Assembly: GCF_004122145.1 (NCBI RefSeq)
Contig: NZ_SBKQ01000012.1
Location: 1-64,000 of the forward strand
Length of the DNA stretch: 64,000 bases
Source: Flavobacterium piscinae
GTDB taxonomy: Bacteria; Bacteroidota; Bacteroidia; Flavobacteriales; Flavobacteriaceae
Direction of reading: 5' to 3'
Shown here: positions 54,272 through 62,636 of the stretch, piece by piece
How the letters are laid out: each line of letters starts with the position of its first letter
Numbering within the stretch: the stretch's first letter is position 1
Translations under genes and position numbers: made by a program
Notes under the pieces: model-generated
What the model was told of the DNA's origin: nothing
Databases searched by the model: none
Seen by the model: only the letters and a program-made list of their open reading frames with translations

Positions 54272-54390
54272 GGTGGAGTTTTTGAAATACTAATGCTCAA
54301 ATTTACGATAATGTTTAACAGAATTCCAAAATGGGGACTTGCATTTCTGCACTGCTTTTGGCAAAGCCTTAATGGCGGCTGAAGTATTGG

Positions 54391-55068
54391 TTAATATTTA
54401 ATAGTTATAACTTCTCCTTGTTTAATTAAGGGGACAATTTGTTCTGGTGCTGAATTTGTGAATTTTTGGTCCGGATATAAATGATATATTCCAAATTTTT
54501 CAGTGTCAATTTTTAACTTTTTTTCTTTAGCGTCCAACATTATCCAATAGGGAACAAAAGCCCAATTTATGTTTTTGACTGTTGAAATTAAATCTGCACT
54601 TTCTGTGTCGCCCGATAAAAATATTCTTTTTCCGTGCCAAGTAATTAGATAAGAATAATGTTTGAAAGTAAATCGATGTTTTGTTTTAAAGCTTTCGATT
54701 TTGAAGTCTTCTATCAAGTTATTTATTTTATCAATTTTTTTAATATTCCAATTACCAAAAACTTTTCCTTGATGTTTGCTTTTTATTTGCTTTAGAATTT
54801 TTTTTGAATAGTGGTCTGCATGTCTGTGTGTAAAGAGAAAAATAGAGTTTTCCTTTATGCTGTCAATTTCTGTTTGGTCATATTTCATATAACCAAAAGC
54901 ACCAGATTTATATGGAAAATCAATATATAAATTCGATATTCCGTCAGTCAGATAAAGTCCGCAATTTCCAATAAATTTAATCTTTATTTCGTTTGATTGG
55001 CTGTTACTAAAATTTGAAATTCCGAATAGTGAAATCAAAATTAATAATTGTCTATAAAAATTTGTCAT
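54391..55068 (-). CDS. Secreted MBL-fold metallo-hydrolase
   Basis: The 225-residue protein has a signal peptide ending FSNSQS and the metallo-beta-lactamase motif HRHADH, with D in FLSGDTE and a later H in IYHLYPDQ. The layout (IGNCGLYLTDGISNLYIDF) is that of the UlaG-like MBL group, which hydrolyses phosphodiester or lactone bonds. The substrate is unknown. It is convergent with the 52879 lipoprotein gene and downstream of the giant fibronectin-type gene, about 160 bases apart. Confidence 0.88.
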   Translation of the reverse strand: MTNFYRQLLILISLFGISNFSNSQSNEIKIKFIGNCGLYLTDGISNLYIDFPYKSGAFGYMKYDQTEIDSIKENSIFLFTHRHADHYSKKILKQIKSKHQGKVFGNWNIKKIDKINNLIEDFKIESFKTKHRFTFKHYSYLITWHGKRIFLSGDTESADLISTVKNINWAFVPYWIMLDAKEKKLKIDTEKFGIYHLYPDQKFTNSAPEQIVPLIKQGEVITIKY

Positions 55069-55225
55069 ATTTGTTGTTTTTGTTTGTTCGTTGTCTTGTT
55101 TAGAAATATTACTGCATACATTTTTTAAAAACCGAAAACCTGTCTTTAACTAGACAGGAATTCGGAATTACAGAAGCAGAAAATTATGAACATATCTGTA
55201 TATACTATCTTGGAATAATTACAAA

Positions 55226-58200
55226 TTATTCTTTTATAATCTTATACGTTTGACTATTACTTTCTTGATATACTTTTATAAAATAAATTCCACTGGAATA
55301 GGTACTCAAATCTATTTGAACATGATTCAAATCAGAATTTATTTCCTTGATTTTTTGACCTAAGCTATTTAATATAAGTATTTTATCAAAAGAGTTCTCC
55401 CCTACTACATTTACGAGATCTTTTGTTGGATTTGGATAAACGCTGGCAAGAGATTTTTCAAAATTAGAATTACTTAATGTTGCAGAACACTTTATAATTT
55501 TTGTTCTGTTTGAATTTGACACACCACAATCTGAATCAGTATGGAAATAATACCGCATAGTCCCGGAATTGGTCTCGGAATTCCAAACCAACGGTGCATT
55601 ACCACTTGTATAGATGATACTGGCATCTGCATTGGTTATGGTGATAAAATCAGTAGTAACAGAACTTTCAAAAGTATAAACTCTATTAGGAATAATACTA
55701 ATATTACTGTATTCACCGGCATAAGCATCCGTAGCAATTGTTTCATTTGTTTCTGTACATGAAGGTATAAAAGCAGTTGGCGGATAAAGTCCATAAGGAG
55801 CCACCAAACAGCCTGATCCTGATGGAGTTGTTGTTGTAAAACTTGGTCCTGCTATCCAATCGCTAAAACCAGAATCATCACAATTCGAACGAATCCAAAT
55901 GTAATAAGTAGTAGATGGATTCAAATTGCTCAATTGACCACTTAAAGTAACAAAATAGAGTGATGGAGTGGTAGCAGGAGATATTGAATTTATAGTACTA
56001 AAATAGATTTCATACCCACCGGATGGAACTGAAGATGCAGCTGTCCACTGTAAAAGTGCCGACGTAGAAAGAACGTTAGAAACCGTTAAATTTGATGGAG
56101 GATTACAAGGAGTCACAACATCTTGACATTGAATCGATTTTGTCCTATTTGTGGTTGAAGTACCACAAGCAGAATTAGTATGAAAATAATACCGTATTAC
56201 TCCGGCATTAGTCTCAGAGTTCCAGATTAACGGTGTTGTTCCACTCGCATAAATGATACTGGCATCGGCATTGGTTATCGTGATAAAATCGGTTGCTACT
56301 GAACTGGTAAAGGTATATTGTATATTGGCAATAATATTCACATTACTGTATTCACCGGCATAAGCATTTATAACGATTGTTTCATTTGTTCCGGTACATG
56401 CAGGTGTAAAAGTTGCTAAGGGATAAAGTCCATAAAGAGCGGTTATACATCCTGATTCTGATGGAGTTGTTGTAAAACTTGGTCCGGCTATCCATTCACT
56501 AACATCAGAACCACCACAATTGGAACGAACCCAGAAATAATAAGTTGTAGCCGAATTTAAATTGGTCAATTGACTAGTCAACCCCGTAACAGTCCCTGTT
56601 GGATTAGTAGCTGGGGTGATTGAATTTGTTGTACTGAAATAGAAATCATAACCACCTGATGGTGCAGGAGATGCCGCTGTCCAATTTAAAAGTGCTCCGT
56701 TTGAAAGTAGGTTAGAAACCGTCAGATTCGCGGGTGGATTACATGGGGTAGATTCATTTTGACATTGGATAGATTTTATCCTATCAATGTCCGCACTACC
56801 GCAGGCGGAATTCGTATGAAAATAATACCGAATTACACCTGTATTTGCTTCGGAATTCCAGATTAACGGTGTTGTGCCACTAGCATAAATAATACTGGCA
56901 TCTGAATTGGTTATAGTGATATAATCGGTTGTTACTGAACTGGTAAAGGTATATTCTTTATTGGAAACTATGTTAACATTACTGTATTCTCCTCCATAAG
57001 CATCCACAACAATTGTTTCATTTGTTCCGGTGCATGCCGGTGTAAAGGTTGCTGTTGGATAAAGTCCGTATGGAGCTGATATACATCCTGATCCTGTTGG
57101 AGTGGTGGTGGTAAAACTTGGACCTGCTACCCATTCACTAACATTAGTACCACCACAATTGGAACGAACCCAGAAATAATAAGTAGTAGCCGTATTTAAA
57201 TTGGTCAATTGACCACTTAAGCCTGAAACAGTACCAATTGGAAGAGTTGCAGGAGTGATTGAATTTGTTGTACTTAAATAAACATCATAGCCTACAGAGG
57301 GGGCTGGAGAGGCAGCTGCCCAACTTAAAAATGCTTCTGTTGGAAGTATATTAGAAACCACTAGATTGGAGGGTGAATTACAAGGAGGTATGGCAAACTG
57401 ACATTTTATATATTTTATCCTTTCAATGTTTGAAGCACCACAAGTGGAATTGGTATGCAGATAATATCGTATGACACCTGTTGTTGTCTCAGAATTCCAC
57501 ACTAAAGGCGTTGTACCACTAGCATAAATGATACTAGCATCCTCGTTGGTTATTGTAATATAATCAGTAGCTACAGAACTGGAAAAGGTATATATTTTAT
57601 CAGGTATAACATTGACATTACTGTATTCACCGGCATAAGCATCAGTAACAATGGTTTCATTTGTTCCAAGACATACCAAAGTAAAATCAAAAGATGGATA
57701 AAGCCCATAAGGAGCTGCTACACATCCTGATCCTGATGAATTTGTTGTTGCAAAACTTGGTCCAGCTATCCATTCACTGACATCAGAACCACAATTGGAA
57801 CGAACCCAAAAATAATAAGTAGTAGCCGTATTTAAATTAGTCAATTGACCGTTCAAACCCGAAACAGTACCCGTTGGAATTGTGGTAGGAGTTATGGAAT
57901 TTGTAGTACTTAAATAAATATCATAGCCAACAGATGGTGCAGGAGATGCTGCCGCCCAATTTAAAAGTGCTTCAGTCGAAAGCACATTAGATACCGTAAG
58001 ATTGGAAGGAGGAGTACAAGTGGTATTTCCATCTTGGCATTGGATCGATTTTGTTCTAAGCGTTTCTGAATTCCCACAAGCTGAGTTAGTATGTATAAAA
58101 TACCGTATTATACCTGCATTTGCTTGAGAATTCCATACCAATGGAGTTGTACCACTAGCATAGATAACACTAGCATTCTCATTAGTTATTGTAATAAAAT

Positions 58201-60688
58201 CGGTAGGAATAGAACTGGTAAAAGTATATTGTTTGTTAGCAATTATATTGATGTTACTATATTCACCGGCATAGGCATTGGAAGCAATTATTTCAGCTGT
58301 TCCAGAGCAAATAGGTGTGAAATTTGTATTCGGAAAAAGGCCATAGAGTGCTGTGGTACATCCGGTAGGAATGGAATTAGTTGTTGTAAAATTTGCACTA
58401 TTAGACCAACTACTTTGGGTAGCACCACATGAAGAACGAACCCAAACAAAATAAAGAGTGTTGGGAGTTAAACCATTTAACGTTACGGAAGTTCCACTTG
58501 CTACGCCGGTTGGTGTAGTAGACCCTATGGGAGCCGAGTTTGTAGTACTTAAATAATATTGATAGCCATTATTTGGAATAGGATTCGGTGCTGTCCATGA
58601 TATAGTGGCATTTGTAGAGGTAATTGAAGAAGCTAAAAGTGAAGTAGGCACATTACAATTTGGTGTTGGCGTACAGGAAATAGTTTTAATTCGGTTTTTA
58701 GTATCTATTCCACAAGCAAAGTTTGTATGAATATAAAATCGCATTATGCCGGAATTTGAACCTGAATCCCAAACTAATGGCGTTGTTCCAACTGCATACA
58801 CTTGAGTAGCATCAGAATTGGTAATGGTAATATAATCACTTGGGGTATAACTAGTACTTGTAAAATTGGATGCAAACGTATAACGAGTATTTGCCGTTAA
58901 GGTTACATTGGAATATTGGCTTGATTTGGCATTGGTTAAAATGGTTTCAGTGTTCCCAAAACAACCTGGAGTATAATTTGTGGCAGGTAAAAATCCATTT
59001 ACAGAACTGGTACAACCTGCCGGGGAGGCACCAACAGTACTGAAGCTATTCCCAAAAACCCAACTGCTTTTTGAAGAACCACAATCTGAACGCACCCAAA
59101 TGTAATAAGTGGTATTGGCATTTAAGTCGGTTAAAAATAGGTTTGTGGTTAAAGTAGTACCCGTTGCTAAAGTATTAGAAACAGGTTGCGTATTGGAAGT
59201 GGATAAATAATACTGATAACCATTACTTGGGATGTGATTTGCTCCAACAAAACTTAAGTTTGCTTCTGTATTGGTTATTGAATTTATTTGAAAAGCATTG
59301 GGTGCATCACAAGAAAGGTTTGCATCTTGGCACTTTATAGATTGAGTTCTATTCACTAATTCTATACCACAACTTATACTCGTTTTAATAGAAAATTTAC
59401 AATTTCCACTGTTGTCTCCCGAAGACCAAACTAACGGTGTTGTACCGGATGCAATTAACCTACCATCAGGACTGAATAGTGAAATATGATCGGTAACAAC
59501 AGAGCTATAAAAAGTATATATTTTATTTTTCTGAATTTGAACAACATTATGTTGTCCGGCATAACAGGTAGTTGAAATAATTTCTTGATTCCCAAAACAA
59601 CCGGGAATATATGTACTATTTAAATCTTGACCTAGTCCAAAATCATTATTAAGAAAACATCCAATATACTCCGCTGCTTGTGTTGTAAAACTTCCGCCGG
59701 AAACCCATTCACCCCACAAACTATTAGCATTATCACAAACTCTTCTTATCCAAAAATGATAGGTTGTATTTGGTAGTAATCCGGTAGTTCTTATCTGAAA
59801 TAGATTGGTATCACTATTAATATCATTATTATTACCGGTAGGAATTTGATTTACAGTAGGAGTCGTACTATCGGTACTAATAAAATATTGTACATTACTA
59901 ACGGAAGCATTCCAATTTAGAACTGCACTCGTACTTTGAATACTGGTAGGATATACTTCTGTAAATGGATTGTTACAGCCGGAAACAACTTGTCCTTTTA
60001 TAGTTTTTATTCTCCCAATATCTTCTATTTCACAATCATCGCTGGCAGCAATATAGTAGTTTATTACATCGTTATAATTCCCTGAATTCCAAGTAAGCGG
60101 TGCGGGTCCATGAGCTAAAATGACTCTGCCGTCGTCACTAGTTATAGTGATATAATCTGTTGAAACAGAGCTGTTAAAAACATATTCTCTATCAAACATG
60201 GTATTAACTTTAGAATAATGACCGGCATAGGAATCGGTTGCAATTACATCCGGAGTACTCGAAAACGTGGGAGTAAATACTTCTGTTGGGTATAATCCGT
60301 AAGTAGCCGTTTGACATCCTTCACCGGGTGATAATGTAACAAAGACATAAGGTCCGTCTGAGGAACTTGAACTGTTAAAACAACTTGTTCTAACATCTAG
60401 ATAATAAACATCACCTTCCGGAAGTCCAAAAAAAGTAACACTTGGAGTACTAGTAAATTCAGGCCAAGATTGATTTACTTGCTGAACATTTGAAATACGG
60501 TAATCATATCCATCAACATTTGACGAATTTGCAGGAGGATCCCATTCTATTGTTATAACATCAGGTGTTCGAGTTGTAATTCTGAAATTGCTAGGTTGAT
60601 CACACTGTGCACTACTTGAAATAGAAAATCCAAATAACAAAAATAAGAAAAGGCAACTAAAATTCCTTGATAAAGAATATTGTTGCAT
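55226..60688 (-). CDS. Giant fibronectin type III repeat surface protein with T9SS sorting domain
   Basis: Read from ATG 60688 (MQQYSLSRNF), the protein has 1820 residues. A signal peptide ends SISSSAQ. It then has eight alternating pairs: an FN3 domain (start CxxPxNL, end SFTTT) and an approximately 100-residue domain holding GLYPxxxFTPxC, NETIVxxAYAGEYSNVN and ASGTTPLVWNS. The first three pairs are diverged; the last five are close copies. The final 80 residues (SLASVYPNPTKDLVNVVG to YKIIKE) form a T9SS type A sorting domain. It is exported to the surface and probably acts as an adhesin. A frame start at 60715 would add nine residues and is not preferred. Confidence 0.9.
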   Translation of the reverse strand: MQQYSLSRNFSCLFLFLLFGFSISSSAQCDQPSNFRITTRTPDVITIEWDPPANSSNVDGYDYRISNVQQVNQSWPEFTSTPSVTFFGLPEGDVYYLDVRTSCFNSSSSSDGPYVFVTLSPGEGCQTATYGLYPTEVFTPTFSSTPDVIATDSYAGHYSKVNTMFDREYVFNSSVSTDYITITSDDGRVILAHGPAPLTWNSGNYNDVINYYIAASDDCEIEDIGRIKTIKGQVVSGCNNPFTEVYPTSIQSTSAVLNWNASVSNVQYFISTDSTTPTVNQIPTGNNNDINSDTNLFQIRTTGLLPNTTYHFWIRRVCDNANSLWGEWVSGGSFTTQAAEYIGCFLNNDFGLGQDLNSTYIPGCFGNQEIISTTCYAGQHNVVQIQKNKIYTFYSSVVTDHISLFSPDGRLIASGTTPLVWSSGDNSGNCKFSIKTSISCGIELVNRTQSIKCQDANLSCDAPNAFQINSITNTEANLSFVGANHIPSNGYQYYLSTSNTQPVSNTLATGTTLTTNLFLTDLNANTTYYIWVRSDCGSSKSSWVFGNSFSTVGASPAGCTSSVNGFLPATNYTPGCFGNTETILTNAKSSQYSNVTLTANTRYTFASNFTSTSYTPSDYITITNSDATQVYAVGTTPLVWDSGSNSGIMRFYIHTNFACGIDTKNRIKTISCTPTPNCNVPTSLLASSITSTNATISWTAPNPIPNNGYQYYLSTTNSAPIGSTTPTGVASGTSVTLNGLTPNTLYFVWVRSSCGATQSSWSNSANFTTTNSIPTGCTTALYGLFPNTNFTPICSGTAEIIASNAYAGEYSNINIIANKQYTFTSSIPTDFITITNENASVIYASGTTPLVWNSQANAGIIRYFIHTNSACGNSETLRTKSIQCQDGNTTCTPPSNLTVSNVLSTEALLNWAAASPAPSVGYDIYLSTTNSITPTTIPTGTVSGLNGQLTNLNTATTYYFWVRSNCGSDVSEWIAGPSFATTNSSGSGCVAAPYGLYPSFDFTLVCLGTNETIVTDAYAGEYSNVNVIPDKIYTFSSSVATDYITITNEDASIIYASGTTPLVWNSETTTGVIRYYLHTNSTCGASNIERIKYIKCQFAIPPCNSPSNLVVSNILPTEAFLSWAAASPAPSVGYDVYLSTTNSITPATLPIGTVSGLSGQLTNLNTATTYYFWVRSNCGGTNVSEWVAGPSFTTTTPTGSGCISAPYGLYPTATFTPACTGTNETIVVDAYGGEYSNVNIVSNKEYTFTSSVTTDYITITNSDASIIYASGTTPLIWNSEANTGVIRYYFHTNSACGSADIDRIKSIQCQNESTPCNPPANLTVSNLLSNGALLNWTAASPAPSGGYDFYFSTTNSITPATNPTGTVTGLTSQLTNLNSATTYYFWVRSNCGGSDVSEWIAGPSFTTTPSESGCITALYGLYPLATFTPACTGTNETIVINAYAGEYSNVNIIANIQYTFTSSVATDFITITNADASIIYASGTTPLIWNSETNAGVIRYYFHTNSACGTSTTNRTKSIQCQDVVTPCNPPSNLTVSNVLSTSALLQWTAASSVPSGGYEIYFSTINSISPATTPSLYFVTLSGQLSNLNPSTTYYIWIRSNCDDSGFSDWIAGPSFTTTTPSGSGCLVAPYGLYPPTAFIPSCTETNETIATDAYAGEYSNISIIPNRVYTFESSVTTDFITITNADASIIYTSGNAPLVWNSETNSGTMRYYFHTDSDCGVSNSNRTKIIKCSATLSNSNFEKSLASVYPNPTKDLVNVVGENSFDKILILNSLGQKIKEINSDLNHVQIDLSTYSSGIYFIKVYQESNSQTYKIIKE
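55490..58680 (-). repeat. Tandem DNA repeats of about 635 bases in the FN3 surface gene
   Basis: Blocks of about 635 bases recur through this part of the gene; for example, the tgacattggatagatttt-like segment is seen near 56124, 56758, 57400 and 58035. Each unit encodes one FN3 domain plus one partner domain. The units keep near-identical stretches at the DNA level, so recombination between them could change the number of repeats and may have done so recently. Confidence 0.8.
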
Positions 60689-60715
60689 GAGTTTAAAGAA
60701 GTAGTTATATATCAT

Positions 60716-61165
60716 ATTTTATTTAAATTTTAAGTTTAAAAAAAGGTTCAGCATTGTTTAATTAACAAAAGTACTTTAACGATGAAAAAAATAAATCAAC
60801 GAACCAATATGCGTTGGAACATAATAAATATTAGTCCATCTTAAAAAAATATTCGTAATCATAATCTCTTTAAAAAGTGTCTTAATTGGAATTTTTAGTT
60901 TGTTCTAAAATGAAAATAATTAATAGTTTTCAATTCATTTTTTCACTCAAAAAAAACCGAAGAGGTTTAGGAATATACTTTTAAATGTTTAATTCCAAGT
61001 TTAGTAGCTGTCTAATAAGAAGAAAAATCAGAATAAATAAAAACTATGTCTAATAAAACCACAATTTGAGATTGTTATAAATATAACATTTTGTTGTTTT
61101 TTGTTTTATTCAATCATTAAATTGCTTTTGCTTATACCATCCTTTACTTTTGCCGAAAAAAGAGC
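60716..61165. other. AT-rich gap between divergent FN3 surface gene and lysA
   Basis: No gene or repeat stands out in these 450 bases. They contain the lysA promoter at the right end and the leader of the FN3 gene at the left. A small aaacc/ggttt hairpin at 60954-60968 has an A-run on its left but is too short to call. Confidence 0.6.
61122..61152 (+). promoter_or_regulatory. Promoter for lysA
   Basis: TTG at 61122-61124 and TACTTTTG at 61145-61152 are 20 bases apart and fit the Bacteroidota consensus. The transcript start would be only a few bases before the ATG at 61166. Confidence 0.65.
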
Positions 61166-62371
61166 ATGAAAACGGAACAGTTATTGCAATCCGCCACTCA
61201 ATTTGGGAGTCCCCTATTTGTATATGATGCTGATAAAATCAGTCAACAATACCATCGATTAACCACTGCGTTTTCAAAAGTAGAACGGTTGCAGATTAAT
61301 TATGCTGTTAAAGCATTATCGAATGTATCCATCTTAAAATTGTTCCATCAATTAGGAGCCGGTTTGGATACCGTTTCTATACAGGAAGTGCAACTGGGAT
61401 TAAAAGCAGGATTTGCTCCACCTACCATCATTTTCACTCCGAATGGTGTTTCATTAGATGAGATAGAAGAAGTGGCATCATTAGGCGTACAAATCAACAT
61501 TGATAATTTATCGATTTTGGAACAATTTGGGACAAAACATCCAAATGTACCGGTATGCATACGCATTAATCCACACGTGATGGCAGGTGGAAACACGAAC
61601 ATTTCAGTGGGGCATATCGATAGTAAATTCGGGATTTCCATACATCAATTGCCGCATTTGTTGCGAATAATTGAGAATACGGACATGCATATCAACGGTA
61701 TTCACATGCATACCGGTTCTGATATTTTGGATATTGAAGTGTTTTTGTATGCCGCTGAGATTCTATTTGATACCGCCAAGCATTTCAAAACCTTAGATTT
61801 TATCGATTTTGGTAGCGGATTCAAAGTACCCTATAAAAAAGACGACATCGAAACCAATGTAGAAGAATTGGGTATAAAATTATCGAAACGCTTTAACCAA
61901 TTCCAAGCGGAATATGGTCGTCCGTTAACCTTGGCATTTGAGCCGGGCAAGTTTTTAGTAAGCGAATCCGGTTATTTTTTAGCGAAAGTCAATGTGGTCA
62001 AACAAACGACTTCTACTGTTTTCGCCGGCATCGATAGCGGATTTAATCATTTGATTCGTCCGATGTTGTACGGTTCGTATCACCACATTGAAAACATTTC
62101 CAACCCCAAAGGAAAAGAACGTTTTTATTCGGTGGTCGGTTATATCTGCGAAACCGATACATTCGCCAATAACCGCAGAATTTCAGAAATAAAAGAAGGT
62201 GATATTTTGTGTTTTCGCAATGCCGGAGCCTATTGCTTTTCGATGGCTTCTAACTATAATTCACGCTTCCGTCCGGCCGAAGTACTTTGGTACGAAGGAA
62301 AAGGACATTTGATTCGTGAACGGGAAACATTTGAGGATATTCTTCGCAATCAGATTGAAATCACGTTTTAG
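61166..62371 (+). CDS. lysA: Diaminopimelate decarboxylase
   Basis: This PLP enzyme makes L-lysine from meso-diaminopimelate, the last step of lysine synthesis. The protein has 401 residues. The PLP lysine is K49 in INYAVKALSN. GSGFKVPY and EPGKFLVSESG bind the cofactor phosphate, and CETDTFANNR plus NAGAYCFSMASNYNSRFRP are the C-terminal active-site parts. It is monocistronic: the next signals are a large inverted repeat and a terminator. Confidence 0.95.
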   Translation: MKTEQLLQSATQFGSPLFVYDADKISQQYHRLTTAFSKVERLQINYAVKALSNVSILKLFHQLGAGLDTVSIQEVQLGLKAGFAPPTIIFTPNGVSLDEIEEVASLGVQINIDNLSILEQFGTKHPNVPVCIRINPHVMAGGNTNISVGHIDSKFGISIHQLPHLLRIIENTDMHINGIHMHTGSDILDIEVFLYAAEILFDTAKHFKTLDFIDFGSGFKVPYKKDDIETNVEELGIKLSKRFNQFQAEYGRPLTLAFEPGKFLVSESGYFLAKVNVVKQTTSTVFAGIDSGFNHLIRPMLYGSYHHIENISNPKGKERFYSVVGYICETDTFANNRRISEIKEGDILCFRNAGAYCFSMASNYNSRFRPAEVLWYEGKGHLIRERETFEDILRNQIEITF

Positions 62372-62395
62372 ATATAACCATCTTATCCAATACTA

Positions 62396-62503
62396 AACCA
62401 CATAGAAACATAGAAAAAAGAGAGTGATAGCCTAACGGCTATGATTCTCTCTCACAAAGTGAAACGCCTTGAAAAACAACAAAAACTATGTTTCTATGTG
62501 GTT
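62396..62503. repeat. Inverted repeat element with inner hairpin
   Basis: Perfect 18-bp terminal arms, aaccacatagaaacatag at 62396-62413 and its complement at 62486-62503, enclose about 72 bases. Within these are arms atagcc/ggctat and agagag/ctctct. The whole 108 bases can fold into a cruciform. I recall similar arms as dispersed repeats in flavobacterial genomes. It lies between lysA and its terminator. Confidence 0.75.
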
Positions 62504-62530
62504 CATTAAAAATTTACTAACTAACTGCCT

Positions 62531-62563
62531 AAAAAGTCGGAAACTGCTTTCCGGCTTTTTTTT
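62531..62563 (+). terminator. Intrinsic terminator after lysA
   Basis: Arms aaaaagtcggaaa (62531-62543) and tttccggcttttt (62548-62560) pair over 13 bp with one G-T wobble, loop ctgc, and the T-run continues to 62563. Confidence 0.85.
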
Positions 62564-62611
62564 ATGGCTGTGAATTAATGATTAATTAACAGTTTGCTTC
62601 GGAGTATTTTT

Positions 62612-62619
62612 TATATTTG
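62612..62619 (+). promoter_or_regulatory. -7 box for the alkaline phosphatase gene
   Basis: TATATTTG, a perfect TAnnTTTG box, lies 17 bases before the ATG at 62637. A TTG at 62594-62596 is 15 bases upstream, slightly closer than usual. Confidence 0.5.
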
Positions 62620-62636
62620 ACCAAATTATAGTGCAC

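Noticed and set aside
60954..60968. Small aaacc/ggttt hairpin as a terminator
   Set aside because: The stem is only 5 bp, and no gene ends near it.
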